The notes beneath the pieces were generated by a model. The model searched no databases, was not told the DNA's origin, and worked only from the letters and a program-made list of their open reading frames with translations. A program made the position numbers and the translations under genes. This document shows positions 1-10,724 of a DNA stretch of 64,000 nucleotides, in pieces. The stretch is from Nocardia cyriacigeorgica (GTDB taxonomy: Bacteria; Actinomycetota; Actinomycetes; Mycobacteriales; Mycobacteriaceae): positions 124,001-188,000 of the forward strand of contig NZ_VBUT01000007.1 in assembly GCF_005863245.1 (NCBI RefSeq), in the 5' to 3' direction. Each line of letters opens with the position of its first letter. The stretch's first letter is position 1.

Positions 1-1981
<1,981 letters not shown>

Positions 1982-2311
1982 GGGTCTCGTCAGTCCTCTG
2001 GTCGGTGTGTCGTCGTGTCCCCGGCCCCCCGGGCCGGTACGCACGGCCCGCGTGGTGCGGAAGCCGCAGCTCGCTTCATGGTAATGCGGCACCCATGGTA
2101 GGCGCCGTGGTCAGCCGCTTGCAGGGCCGGGCCGAGGACGGGCGAGGCAGCCACCGCCACACGCGGTGTCGATGTGGATGAACCCAACGGTACCCGTGCA
2201 CGACGTATTCGCTCCAGATGCCACAGAATGGGACATGAATCGATGTAGCGGCACCACAATGGTCGGGACGGGCTGCTCGCAGAGGCGGCACGGGAAGGAG
2301 CATCGGGCAGC
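1982..2311. other. Divergent intergenic region secA / wax-ester synthase
   Basis: A 330-base gap between two divergent genes, so it should hold both promoters. I see no convincing coding sequence: the short ORFs here lack ribosome sites and family resemblance. GGAAGGAG at about 2292-2299 is the likely ribosome site of the rightward gene. No repeat or RNA gene was recognised. Confidence 0.5.
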
Positions 2312-3736
2312 GTGATCACGAGGCTGACGCCGCAGGACGCGTCCTTCTATCGACTCGAGTCGAGCAGCAACCCGATCCACATCGGCTCTCTCGCGATCCT
2401 CCAGAACACCACCGCCGATCCGGGCGACGGGCACGGCAAGCCCGTGCTCGACTACGACCGCCTGGTCGATCTGGTCGAGTCCCGGCTGTCGCTGGTGCCG
2501 CGCTACCGCAGGAAGGTGCGCGAGATCCCGCTGTCGCTGGGCAGGCCGGTGTGGGTGGAAGACAGCCGATTCGACATCAACTACCACATCCGCCGCTCCG
2601 CGCTGCCTGCTCCCGGCAGCGACGAGCAGCTGCACGACCTGGTGGCGCGGCTGTCCTCGCGGCCGCTGGATCAGGGCAGACCGCTGTGGGAGATGTATCT
2701 GATCGAGGGCCTGTCGGGTGGGCGCTGCGCGATCTTCACGAAATCGCATTCCGCCCTGGTCGACGGCGAGAGCGCGTTGGAGATCGGGCACGTCATCCTG
2801 GATTCGGGCACCTCACCGCGTGGCTTCGCCCAGGACGCGTGGTGCGCCCCGCGGGAGCCGAGCGATACCGAACTGCTGGTCGGCGCGCTGACCCAGCTGG
2901 CGGGCCAGCCCAGCGAGGCGATCGAGGTGCTGCGCGAAGCCGGGTCGAGCGGCTTCGGGCTGATCGGTACCACCGGGCGCGCGGTCGAATCGGTGGTCTC
3001 GGCGGTGCGATCGGTGACCACCGGCGCCCCGGACAGCCCGCTCAATGCCCGCACCTCCCGGCAGCGCCGCTTCGACGTCGTCACCACCGGTCTCGAGGAT
3101 TACCGCAAGATCAAGCGCCGCTTCGACTGCTCGATCAACGACGCGATCCTCGCGGTGGTCACCGGTGCGCTGCGCAACTGGCTGCTCTCGCGAGGAGAAG
3201 CGCTGGTCGATTCGAGCGTGCTGCGGGCGGTGGTGCCGATGTCGGTGTACGTCGACGGCGCCGACGACACACTCAACCCGGCCGGTGAGGTGTCCTCGTT
3301 CCTCATCGACCTGCCCGTCGGCGAACCCAACCCGGTGATCCGGCTCTCCCATATCTCGCACGCCACCGAGGCCACCGCCAAGAACCGGCGCGGCGTGCGG
3401 GCGCGCACCCTGGTGCATCTGGCCGGGTTCGCCCCGGCGAGCCTGCACGCGATGAGTGTGCGGGCGGCGAGTACCTTCGCAGAACACACGTTCAATCTGG
3501 TGATCACCAACGCGCCGGGTCCGCAGCAGCCGATGTACATCGGTGGCGCGCGGATGCTGGAGATGTATCCGGTGTCGCCGTTGCTGCGTAATCAGGTGAC
3601 GAGCATCGGGATCACGTCCTATGACGGGCGGGTCTTCTACGGGCTCAACGCCGACCGCGACGCGATGGCCGATATCGGGGTGCTGTCGGCGTCGGTGCAC
3701 GAATCCATGGAGGAGATGCTCGGTGCCTGCCTCTGA
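2312..3736 (+). CDS. Wax ester synthase/diacylglycerol acyltransferase (WS/DGAT family)
   Basis: 474 residues, the normal length for bacterial WS/DGAT enzymes, which esterify acyl-CoA to diacylglycerol or fatty alcohol for storage lipid. The start is GTG, with GGAAGGAG about 12 bases upstream. It has the N-terminal LTPQDASFYRLES block, the PLW motif (residues 125-127) and a C-terminal NAPGPQQPMYIGGARM block typical of the family. The active-site motif, normally HHxxxDG, reads HSALVDG (146-152), so the second His, the usual general base, is Ser147. Activity is therefore uncertain. The next gene overlaps its 3' end. The setting beside acyl-CoA desaturase genes fits lipid storage. Confidence 0.85.
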   Translation: MITRLTPQDASFYRLESSSNPIHIGSLAILQNTTADPGDGHGKPVLDYDRLVDLVESRLSLVPRYRRKVREIPLSLGRPVWVEDSRFDINYHIRRSALPAPGSDEQLHDLVARLSSRPLDQGRPLWEMYLIEGLSGGRCAIFTKSHSALVDGESALEIGHVILDSGTSPRGFAQDAWCAPREPSDTELLVGALTQLAGQPSEAIEVLREAGSSGFGLIGTTGRAVESVVSAVRSVTTGAPDSPLNARTSRQRRFDVVTTGLEDYRKIKRRFDCSINDAILAVVTGALRNWLLSRGEALVDSSVLRAVVPMSVYVDGADDTLNPAGEVSSFLIDLPVGEPNPVIRLSHISHATEATAKNRRGVRARTLVHLAGFAPASLHAMSVRAASTFAEHTFNLVITNAPGPQQPMYIGGARMLEMYPVSPLLRNQVTSIGITSYDGRVFYGLNADRDAMADIGVLSASVHESMEEMLGACL

Positions 3737-4304
3737 GAGCAAGCTGCGCGTCTATGTGCCCGCGACCGTGCCGATGCTGCGCGAACTGGTCGAACAGCGT
3801 GAGCTGCGCGCGGTCGGCTCGACCGCGTTCGCGGTCACCCCGGCGCTGCGGGAGGCCTACGCCTCCGGCGACGACGAGGAACTGGCCGAGGTCGCCATGG
3901 GCGAGGCCGCGCGCGCCGCGCTGCGGTTGATCGCGGCCGAGCGCGACGCCATCACCGAAGCCATGGCCGCCGGCGACGAACCCGACGACGACGCGCCTGC
4001 CACCCTGCCGGACGCCCCGGTCTACCGCAGGGCGGTGATCGCCGCCGACGTCACCGGCGCGAAGCTGCGCCCGGACCTCGACGACGCCGTGGTCCGGCTG
4101 TCCGGCCCGATCACCTACGACCGGATCGCCTCGGTGCACGTCGACCTGGCCGACGCCGAACCGGCGGTCGCCAAGGCGGTCGACGTCATCGATGCCGCCG
4201 ACCTCGGCGATCCGGACGCCGAATTCGTCCTCGGCGACGCCGAAGATCATCAGCTGGCCTGGTACGCCGCCCAGGAACTGCCGTTCCTGCTCGAATTACT
4301 CTGA
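3723..4304 (+). CDS. DUF6912 family protein
   Basis: 193 residues; the start GTG lies inside the end of the preceding acyltransferase gene (14-base overlap) with GGAGGAG at about 3710-3716, so the two are translationally coupled. It begins VPASESKLRVYVPATVPMLRELV and resembles the short actinobacterial DUF6912 family of unknown function. It is acidic, rich in Asp/Ala, and has no signal peptide, membrane segment or cysteines that would suggest a catalytic or metal role. The ferredoxin-reductase gene follows after about 120 bases, with an operator-like box between them. Confidence 0.7.
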   Translation: MPASESKLRVYVPATVPMLRELVEQRELRAVGSTAFAVTPALREAYASGDDEELAEVAMGEAARAALRLIAAERDAITEAMAAGDEPDDDAPATLPDAPVYRRAVIAADVTGAKLRPDLDDAVVRLSGPITYDRIASVHVDLADAEPAVAKAVDVIDAADLGDPDAEFVLGDAEDHQLAWYAAQELPFLLELL

Positions 4305-4352
4305 GCCGAGTGAATCGCTGGCGGTCCTGACACCGCCGCGCCGAGCGGCTAA

Positions 4353-4368
4353 CCTACGATGCCGTAAC
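4353..4368 (+). promoter_or_regulatory. Operator-like box 1 (CYTACGRTNYYGTAAC)
   Basis: CCTACGATGCCGTAAC lies 58 bases upstream of the ferredoxin-reductase start. It is nearly palindromic (TACG-N4-CGTA core) and matches two boxes directly in front of the second desaturase gene (7194-7224). This suggests one regulator, probably TetR-like, for reductase and desaturase. The regulator is not identified here. Confidence 0.55.
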
Positions 4369-4425
4369 CTTGCGGACAGGCGGTGTACCGCCTCCGCCCA
4401 CGAATCAGGGAGACGAACGGCAGCG

Positions 4426-5574
4426 ATGGTTTTCAAGAATGTCCGCGATTGGCTCGAGGCACCGGCCGCGAGCGTCGCCGAGCGTGGCGGACGGTTGAAC
4501 GTGCTGCGCGGCGCGGTGGCCAGGGTGACCACCCCGCTGCTGCCCGACGACTACTTGCACCTGGCCAACCCGCTGTGGTCGGCCAGGGAGCTGCGCGGAC
4601 GCATCGTGGACGTGCGCTCGGAGACCGCCGATTCGGCGACCCTGGTGATCAAGCCGGGCTGGGGCTTCGACTTCCAGTACCAACCGGGCCAGTACATCGG
4701 CATCGGCCTGCTGGTCGACGGCCGCTGGCATTGGCGCTCCTACTCGCTGACCTGTCCTCCGGACTGGACCGATTCCGACTCCGCCGGGCGCAAGGGCAAG
4801 CAGAAGGTCATCTCCATCGCGGTGAAGGCGATGCCGGAGGGCTTCCTGTCCAGCCATCTGGTCAACGGCGTCCCGGTGGGCACCATCGTGCGCCTGGCCG
4901 CACCGCAGGGCTCGTTCGTGCTGCCGTATCCGCCGCCGGCGAAGGTGTTGTTCCTCACCGCGGGCAGCGGTATCACTCCGGTGATGTCGATGCTGCGGGC
5001 GATGGATCGCCGCGACGTGGTCACCGATGTGGTGCACATCCATTCCGCGCGCACCGCCGAGGACGTCATGTTCGGCGACGAGCTGCGCGAGCTCGACGCC
5101 AAGCATCCCGGCTTCACCGCCCAACTTCAGCTCACCGGCCAGCAGGGCAAGTTCAGCGTGGCCGCGCTCGACGAACGCATCCCCGATTGGCGCGAACGCC
5201 AGACCTGGGCGTGTGGCCCGCTGCCGATGCTCGACGACATCGAAAAGCATTGGGCCGAGGCGGGTATCAGCGAGCGGCTGCACGTCGAGCGGTTCGAGAT
5301 CGAACGTTCCGCGGTCGGCGAGGGCGGCACCGTGACCTTCGGGCGCAGCGGCCGCACCACCGAGGTGGACGGCGCCACCAGCCTGCTCGAGGCGGGCGAG
5401 GCGGCCGGTGTGCAGATGCCGTTCGGCTGCAGGATGGGCATCTGCCAGACCTGTGTGGTCACCATCGCCGCCGGGCACGCCCGCGATCTGCGCAATGGCA
5501 ACGAGAAGCGCGAAGGCGAGAAGGTCCAGACCTGCGTGTCGGCCGCCGCCGGAGACTGCACCCTCGACATCTGA
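4426..5574 (+). CDS. Ferredoxin reductase electron-transfer partner of acyl-CoA desaturase (Rv3230c-like)
   Basis: 382 residues combining an FAD-binding domain, an NAD(P)H-binding domain and a C-terminal plant-type [2Fe-2S] domain. Visible motifs are RSYSLT (104-109, flavin), GSGITP (180-185, nucleotide), CGPLPML (263-269), and iron-sulfur cysteines 335, 340, 343 and 370. In mycobacteria Rv3230c passes NADPH electrons to the stearoyl-CoA 9-desaturase DesA3, and here two DesA3-like genes follow directly, so the same role is inferred. The start is ATG 4426; AGGGAG lies at about 4407-4412. The operator-like box at 4353-4368 suggests co-regulation with the desaturase at 7229. Confidence 0.88.
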   Translation: MVFKNVRDWLEAPAASVAERGGRLNVLRGAVARVTTPLLPDDYLHLANPLWSARELRGRIVDVRSETADSATLVIKPGWGFDFQYQPGQYIGIGLLVDGRWHWRSYSLTCPPDWTDSDSAGRKGKQKVISIAVKAMPEGFLSSHLVNGVPVGTIVRLAAPQGSFVLPYPPPAKVLFLTAGSGITPVMSMLRAMDRRDVVTDVVHIHSARTAEDVMFGDELRELDAKHPGFTAQLQLTGQQGKFSVAALDERIPDWRERQTWACGPLPMLDDIEKHWAEAGISERLHVERFEIERSAVGEGGTVTFGRSGRTTEVDGATSLLEAGEAAGVQMPFGCRMGICQTCVVTIAAGHARDLRNGNEKREGEKVQTCVSAAAGDCTLDI

Positions 5575-5702
5575 CCGATCTCGCACCGATCGGACTCCAC
5601 TGAATCGGGTGTTCGGCGGGTACCCTCTGGGTAAGTCGACTACGGCCCTCGCGGCCGATCGGATACGGCCCGCCGGGCTGATCGAAGACAGAAGGGACGC
5701 CG

Positions 5703-7133
5703 GTGGCCATCACCGACATCAAAGCCTTTGCCCATCTGACGGCCACCGACATCGAGACCCTCGGACATGAGCTCGATTCCGTGCGCCGGTCGGTGGAGCA
5801 GTCGCTGGGCGAACGCGACGCCAAATACATCCGCCGCACCATTGCCGCGCAGCGTGCGCTGGAAGTGGCCGGGCGGGCCGTGCTGTTCGGCAGCCGCAAC
5901 CGCTGGGCCTGGGTGACCGGCACCGCGCTGCTGTCGGTGGCCAAGATCATCGAGAACATGGAGCTCGGCCACAACATCAGCCACGGCCAGTGGGACTGGA
6001 TGAACGATCCGGAAATCCACTCCACCACCTGGGAATGGGATATGACGGGCCCGTCGGCGCAGTGGCGCCGGGCGCACAACTATTCCCATCACACCTACAC
6101 CAACGTGCTCGGCAAGGACGAGGACCTCGGTTTCGGCATCCTGCGGATGACCAGGGACGAGCCGTGGCGCCCGGTGCACCTGGTGCAGCCGGTGGCGAAC
6201 CTGATCCTCGCGGCGACCTTCGAGTGGGGCATCGCGCTGCACGACTGGAGCATCGAGAAGGAACTGGCCGGCGTCCCGCCCCGTCAGCTGAAGTCCGAAC
6301 CCAATATCGAGTTCGGCCGCAAGATCGCCCGCCAGGTGGCCAAGGACTTCCTGTTCTATCCGGCACTCACCGGCCCCGCCTTCATGTCGACGCTCAAGGC
6401 CAATGCCACCGCGAACCTGATCCGCAACCTGTGGGCGTACGCGGTGATCTTCTGCGGCCACTTCCCTGACGGCGCCGAGAAATTCACTATCGAGCAGCTC
6501 GAGGACGAGACCAGCGGCGAGTGGTATCTGCGCCAGATGCTCGGCAGCGCCAATTTCAAGGCCGGGCCGGCGATGGCGTTCATGAGCGGCAACCTCTGCT
6601 ACCAGATCGAGCACCACCTGTTCCCCGACCTGCCGAGCAACCGCTACGCCGAGGTCGCCCAGCGGGTGCGCGAGCTGTGCGACAAGTACGACCTGCCCTA
6701 CACGACGGGTTCGCTGGGCAAGCAGTACCTGCTGGCGTTCCGCACGATCCACAAGCTCGCTCTTCCGGACCGGTTCCTGCGCCGCACCTCCGACGATGCG
6801 CCGGAGACGTCGTCCGAACGCAAATTCGCCGGCATCACCCTGCCCTCGCCGGTGACGAACTGGACCGGGACCGAGCATCTGCACTGGTCCATCGACCCGG
6901 CCACGGGCCGCCGTCGCGGCCTGCGCTCGGCCATGCACGAGGCCAGGACGGTGCTCCAGGAGAAGGCCAGGCACGAGAAAGAGGTGCTGCGCGAAGCCAA
7001 GCGCGCCCTCAAGGAGAAGGCCAGGCACGAGAAGGAAGTGCTGCGCGAGGCCAGGCGCTCGCTGAAGGAGCGGGCCAAGGCCGAGCGGGAGTCGCTGCGC
7101 CGCGAGTACCGGCTGCGGCGGGCGGGAAAATAA
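5703..7133 (+). CDS. Fatty-acyl-CoA desaturase (DesA3-like) with repeated charged C-terminal tail
   Basis: 476 residues, GTG start. Membrane di-iron acyl-CoA desaturase; the three histidine boxes are present: GHNISH (89-94), HNYSHH (125-130) and QIEHHLFPD further on. It is closely related to the next gene and to stearoyl-CoA delta-9 desaturases of mycobacteria. Residues 420-473 form a tail absent from the neighbour: three consecutive 18-residue units (EKARHEKEVLREAKRALK and two variants), strongly basic/acidic and predicted helical or coiled-coil. The gene follows the reductase after 128 bases without an obvious operator of its own, so it is probably read with it. Confidence 0.88.
   Translation: MAITDIKAFAHLTATDIETLGHELDSVRRSVEQSLGERDAKYIRRTIAAQRALEVAGRAVLFGSRNRWAWVTGTALLSVAKIIENMELGHNISHGQWDWMNDPEIHSTTWEWDMTGPSAQWRRAHNYSHHTYTNVLGKDEDLGFGILRMTRDEPWRPVHLVQPVANLILAATFEWGIALHDWSIEKELAGVPPRQLKSEPNIEFGRKIARQVAKDFLFYPALTGPAFMSTLKANATANLIRNLWAYAVIFCGHFPDGAEKFTIEQLEDETSGEWYLRQMLGSANFKAGPAMAFMSGNLCYQIEHHLFPDLPSNRYAEVAQRVRELCDKYDLPYTTGSLGKQYLLAFRTIHKLALPDRFLRRTSDDAPETSSERKFAGITLPSPVTNWTGTEHLHWSIDPATGRRRGLRSAMHEARTVLQEKARHEKEVLREAKRALKEKARHEKEVLREARRSLKERAKAERESLRREYRLRRAGK
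6960..7121 (+). repeat. 54-bp tandem repeat (3 units) inside desaturase gene
   Basis: Units at 6960-7013, 7014-7067 and 7068-7121, each encoding 18 residues. Units 1 and 2 are almost identical at DNA and protein level; unit 3 has diverged (ERAKAERESLRREYRLRR). The pattern suggests in-frame duplication within the 3' end of the gene. Confidence 0.85.
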
Positions 7134-7193
7134 CAGCTTCCACCGGCTGAACGCAATGCGGGATTTGCCACAGTTTCGGCAAGATCTCGATAA

Positions 7194-7224
7194 CCTACGG
7201 TCTCGTAACTTACGGTACTGTAAC
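7194..7224 (+). promoter_or_regulatory. Tandem operator-like boxes 2 and 3 before second desaturase
   Basis: CCTACGGTCTCGTAAC (7194-7209) and CTTACGGTACTGTAAC (7209-7224) share one base and sit 15 bases apart. The second contains TTACGGTACTGTAA, palindromic apart from one pair of positions. Both match box 1 at 4353. TACTGT (7217-7222) could serve as a -10 element for a leaderless transcript starting at the ATG 7229, so a bound repressor would cover the promoter. Confidence 0.6.
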
Positions 7225-7228
7225 CGCC

Positions 7229-8482
7229 ATGGCGATCTCGGATGTCAAGGAGTACGCGCACCTCACCGAAGCCGATGTGGAAGCACTCGGCGCGGAGTTC
7301 GACGCGATTCGGCGGGATATCGAATCCTCGCGTGGTGAACGGGACGCACGCTACATCCGCAATGTCATCAGGTTGCAGCGTGCGCTCGAGATCAGTGGCC
7401 GCACCGTGCTGTTCGCCAGCTTCCTACCGCCGGCCTGGCTGGCCGGCGTCGCCCTGCTCGGCACCGCCAAGATCATCGAGAACATGGAGATCGGGCACAA
7501 CGTCATGCACGGCCAGTGGGACTGGATGAACGATCCGGAAATCCACTCCAGCTCCTGGGAATGGGACAACACCGGCCCGGCCAAGCACTGGAAGCACACC
7601 CACAACTACCTGCATCACAAGTACACCAATGTGCTCGGCATGGACGACGACATCGGCTACGGCCTGCTGCGGGTCACCCGCGACCAGCGCTGGAAGCCGT
7701 TCTACCTCGGCAACCCGGTCTACAACCTGGTGTTGCAGTTGTTCTTCGAGTACGGCGTCGCCATCCAGCACCTGGAACTGGGCAAGCTGGCCGCGGGCAA
7801 GTACAAGCCCGGCTCCCCCGAGCGGGCCGAGTTCGAACGCAAGCGTTCGGAGGTGCTCACCAAGATCGGTAAGCAGACGCTCAAGGACTACGTGGTGTTC
7901 CCCCTGCTGACGGGCCCCGCGTTCTTCAGCACGCTCACCGCCAACCTGGCCGCGAACATGGTTCGCAATGTCTGGACCAACGCCGTCATCTTCTGCGGCC
8001 ACTTCCCCGACGGCGCGGAGAAGTTCACCAAGGCCGATATCGACAACGAGACCCAGGGCGAGTGGTACCTGCGGCAGATGCTCGGCAGCGCCAACATCTC
8101 CGGCGGCCCGATCATGCACTTCATGACCGGCAACCTGAGCCATCAGATCGAGCACCACATCTTCCCGGACCTGCCGAGCAACCGGTACGCCGAAATCGCG
8201 GTGCGGGTGCGCGCGCTGGCCGAGAAGTACGACCTGCCCTACACCACCGGCTCGCTGCCGGTGCAGTACTTCAAGGCGTGGCGCACCATCCTCAAGCTGT
8301 CGCTGCCGAACAAGTACCTGCGCCACACCGCCGACGACGCCCCCGAAACCGCGTCCGAGCGCCGGTTCAACGGCAACACCGCGCCGAGTTTCGACCCGGT
8401 CACCGGTCGTCGTCGCGGACTGCGCACGGCGCTGGCGGAGGGGCGCCGCCGCTTCGCCCGCAAGGCCCTGCCGATCGGCTGA
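7229..8482 (+). CDS. Fatty-acyl-CoA desaturase (DesA3-like)
   Basis: 417 residues. Membrane acyl-CoA desaturase with boxes GHNVMH, HNYLHH and QIEHHIFPDLPSNRY; it is highly similar to the preceding desaturase over the catalytic part but lacks its repeat tail. No Shine-Dalgarno sequence precedes ATG 7229; instead an operator-like palindrome ends 4 bases before it, which fits a leaderless, tightly regulated transcript. With the reductase at 4426 it probably forms an NADPH-dependent delta-9 desaturation system for membrane and storage lipids. A strong hairpin follows the stop. Confidence 0.9.
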   Translation: MAISDVKEYAHLTEADVEALGAEFDAIRRDIESSRGERDARYIRNVIRLQRALEISGRTVLFASFLPPAWLAGVALLGTAKIIENMEIGHNVMHGQWDWMNDPEIHSSSWEWDNTGPAKHWKHTHNYLHHKYTNVLGMDDDIGYGLLRVTRDQRWKPFYLGNPVYNLVLQLFFEYGVAIQHLELGKLAAGKYKPGSPERAEFERKRSEVLTKIGKQTLKDYVVFPLLTGPAFFSTLTANLAANMVRNVWTNAVIFCGHFPDGAEKFTKADIDNETQGEWYLRQMLGSANISGGPIMHFMTGNLSHQIEHHIFPDLPSNRYAEIAVRVRALAEKYDLPYTTGSLPVQYFKAWRTILKLSLPNKYLRHTADDAPETASERRFNGNTAPSFDPVTGRRRGLRTALAEGRRRFARKALPIG

Positions 8483-8512
8483 AACCGGCGTCCGCGGTCC
8501 CGTCAGCGTCCA

Positions 8513-8549
8513 CCGGCCCGCCATCGCCCTTCGGGGGTGTGCGGGCCGG
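8513..8549 (+). terminator. Hairpin terminator after desaturase gene
   Basis: CCGGCCCGC (8513-8521) pairs with GCGGGCCGG (8541-8549); the loop holds a small inner hairpin (CCCTTCGGG). There is no T-run, as is common in actinobacteria. It lies 31 bases after the desaturase stop. Confidence 0.55.
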
Positions 8550-8652
8550 GAACGCACCACAGCGTCGCGGTCAGGCCGTTATCCGGGCATGTGACAGCGA
8601 CCTCGACCGGAGGTTCGGCAGCGCTTCTCAGGCCCCATGATTGACTCTCGGG

Positions 8653-9306
8653 GTGAGTGCTCCACAGATATCCGTGTACGACGCCATCCGGATGCGACGC
8701 GATGTCCGCGCCGAATTCACCGGCGAGATCGTCGACGACGACACCCTGTGGCGCATCCTCGACGCCGCCCATCGCGCGCCGAGCGTGGGCAATTCGCAAC
8801 CGTGGGATTTCACCGTGGTGCGTGACCGGCACCGGTTGCGCGGTTTCGCCGAGCACGTCGCGGGCAAGCGCCGCGAGTTCCACGACAGCCTGCCGCCGGA
8901 GCGCGCGGCCACGTTCGACCCGATCAAGATCGAAGGCATCGAGGAGAGCGGCACCGGGATCGTGGTCACCTACGACCACGACCGCGGCGGGCCGCACGTA
9001 CTCGGACGCGCCACCGTCCCCGAAACCGGCGTCTACTCAGCGGTTCTCGCCATCCAGAACCTCTGGCTGGCCGCGACCGCCGAGGGCATCGGTGTGGGCT
9101 GGGTGTCGTTCTACGAACCGGAGTTCCTCGCCGAACTCATCGGCGTCCCGGAGGGGATTCGCCCGATCGCCTGGCTGTGTGTGGGACCGGTGCACGAATT
9201 CCAGCAGGTACCCGATCTGGAGCGATTCGGGTGGCGTACCGGCCGCCCGTTGGACGAGGCGGTCCACCACGAAACCTTCGGGCGGCCACACCGATCCACC
9301 CGCTGA
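8653..9306 (+). CDS. bluB: 5,6-dimethylbenzimidazole synthase BluB
   Basis: 217 residues. BluB is a flavin-destructase that converts FMNH2 to 5,6-dimethylbenzimidazole, the lower ligand of vitamin B12. It belongs to the nitroreductase fold; the sequence has the FMN-contacting RMRRDVRAEF start, HRAPSVGNSQPW, and the GVGWVSFYEP segment typical of BluB. I chose GTG 8653 (VSAPQISVYDAI); a TTG at 8641 in frame would add four residues and neither has a strong ribosome site. It is a single gene, between the desaturase terminator and a convergent thiolase. I see no cobalamin riboswitch in the 158 bases upstream. Confidence 0.85.
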   Translation: MSAPQISVYDAIRMRRDVRAEFTGEIVDDDTLWRILDAAHRAPSVGNSQPWDFTVVRDRHRLRGFAEHVAGKRREFHDSLPPERAATFDPIKIEGIEESGTGIVVTYDHDRGGPHVLGRATVPETGVYSAVLAIQNLWLAATAEGIGVGWVSFYEPEFLAELIGVPEGIRPIAWLCVGPVHEFQQVPDLERFGWRTGRPLDEAVHHETFGRPHRSTR

Positions 9307-9402
9307 ACCACATCGCGGGAGCGCACCGGTCTGCGTGCCGCAGCGGAGGACCGGCCGTTTCCGTGGTGCTCCGGTCCTCCACCGCATAGCGCGGCCGGTT
9401 GC

Positions 9403-10695
9403 TCAGATCCGTTCGAGCACCGCAGAGGCCCCGATACCACCCGCCGCGCAGATGCCGAGCAGGGCGGTCTGCTTGTCCGACAGCGCCAGCTCGTTGGCCA
9501 TGGTCGTCACCATCCGGGCCCCCGTCGCGCCGAAGGGATGCCCGATCGACACCGAGCCACCGTGCACGTTCAGCTTGTCGATATCGACCTCACCGACGGC
9601 GGTATCGCGGTCCAGCCGGTTCTTGGCCCATTCGTCGCTGGCCAGCGCCGACAGCACCGACAGGGTCTGGGCGGCGAACGCCTCGTGGATATCGACCAGA
9701 TCCACGTCGGCCAGCGACATACCCGCCTTGTCCAGCGCCCGCGGCATGGAGATGGCCGGGCCGATGAGCACCTGATCGGTGGGATCGACACTGACATAGC
9801 TCCAGGAGCGGAACGCCGCGAGCGGCTGGTAGCCCAGCGCCCGCGCGGTCTCCTCACTCATCAGCAGCACCGCCGACGCACCGTCGGTGAGCGGGCTGGC
9901 ATTGCCCGCGGTGACGCTGCCGTCCTCGGCGAACACCGGCTTCAACTCGGCCAGCTTCTCGATGCTGGTGTCGGCGCGGACCAGGCCGTCGCGAGTGATC
10001 CTGGCGCCGTCGGGTGTGTCGACGGCACGCACCTCCCGGTCGAAACGGCCGGAGGCGATGGCCGCGGCGGCCCGATGATGGGAGCGGGCGGCGAACTCGT
10101 CCTGGGCGGCCCGGCCGATGCCGTGGATGCGCGCCATCTTCTCCGCCGACTCCCCCATCACCTCACCGGTGGTGCGTTCGGCGATCTTGGGGCGCGAGGG
10201 CAGCAGATCGGTGAACGGCGCCAGCTGCGAGATCGCCGACAGATAGTCCTTCGGTTTCGGTTTTCCCAGCGCCAGCGGAGCCATCGCGTGCACGATCTTC
10301 TGCGGTAGCTTGACCTCCGCGCCGCTGGTGGAATCGCTGCCGCCGGCGATCATGATGTCGTATTCACCGCGTTCGATGGCCGCGGCCGCCGAGGTCACCG
10401 CCTGCAAACCCGAGGCGCAGGCCCGGGTGACGGTGTAGCCCTCACAGCCGGGGTCCAGCTTCAGGTCCAGGGCGATCTCGCGCGCGATGTTGGGCGCCGC
10501 GCTGGGCAGCACCACCCCGCCCCACACGATCGCCTGCACCTGATCACCGGCCAGGCCGGTGCGTTCCAGCAGACCGCGGACCGCGATATCGGCGAGGTCG
10601 ATCGAGTCCAGCCGGGTGTAATCGGTGAACGCGCGCACAAACGGAGTCCGTGCGCCGGAGACGATTACGGCACGGCGAGCAGCCCTGGTAGCCAT
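9403..10695 (-). CDS. Acetyl-CoA C-acyltransferase (thiolase, FadI-like)
   Basis: 430 residues. Thiolase of beta-oxidation, cleaving 3-ketoacyl-CoA. The nucleophile Cys93 lies in TRACASGLQA, the HEAFAAQ and GHPFGATGAR histidines are present, and the second Cys is in the C-terminal CAAGGIGASAVLERI. Start ATG 10695 has AAAGGA upstream. A clean 20-bp operator-like palindrome lies 30-49 bases before the start, so single-gene control by a TetR-type regulator is likely. Sequence style is closer to the long-chain FadI/trifunctional beta type than to biosynthetic thiolases; the exact chain length is inferred. Confidence 0.88.
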   Translation of the reverse strand: MATRAARRAVIVSGARTPFVRAFTDYTRLDSIDLADIAVRGLLERTGLAGDQVQAIVWGGVVLPSAAPNIAREIALDLKLDPGCEGYTVTRACASGLQAVTSAAAAIERGEYDIMIAGGSDSTSGAEVKLPQKIVHAMAPLALGKPKPKDYLSAISQLAPFTDLLPSRPKIAERTTGEVMGESAEKMARIHGIGRAAQDEFAARSHHRAAAAIASGRFDREVRAVDTPDGARITRDGLVRADTSIEKLAELKPVFAEDGSVTAGNASPLTDGASAVLLMSEETARALGYQPLAAFRSWSYVSVDPTDQVLIGPAISMPRALDKAGMSLADVDLVDIHEAFAAQTLSVLSALASDEWAKNRLDRDTAVGEVDIDKLNVHGGSVSIGHPFGATGARMVTTMANELALSDKQTALLGICAAGGIGASAVLERI

Positions 10696-10724
10696 GCGAA
10701 TTCCTTTCCACTATCGGACCCTCC

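Noticed and set aside
8483..8652. Cobalamin riboswitch before bluB
   Set aside because: The region is short, and I could not find the conserved B12-box sequence; only the upstream terminator hairpin is clear.
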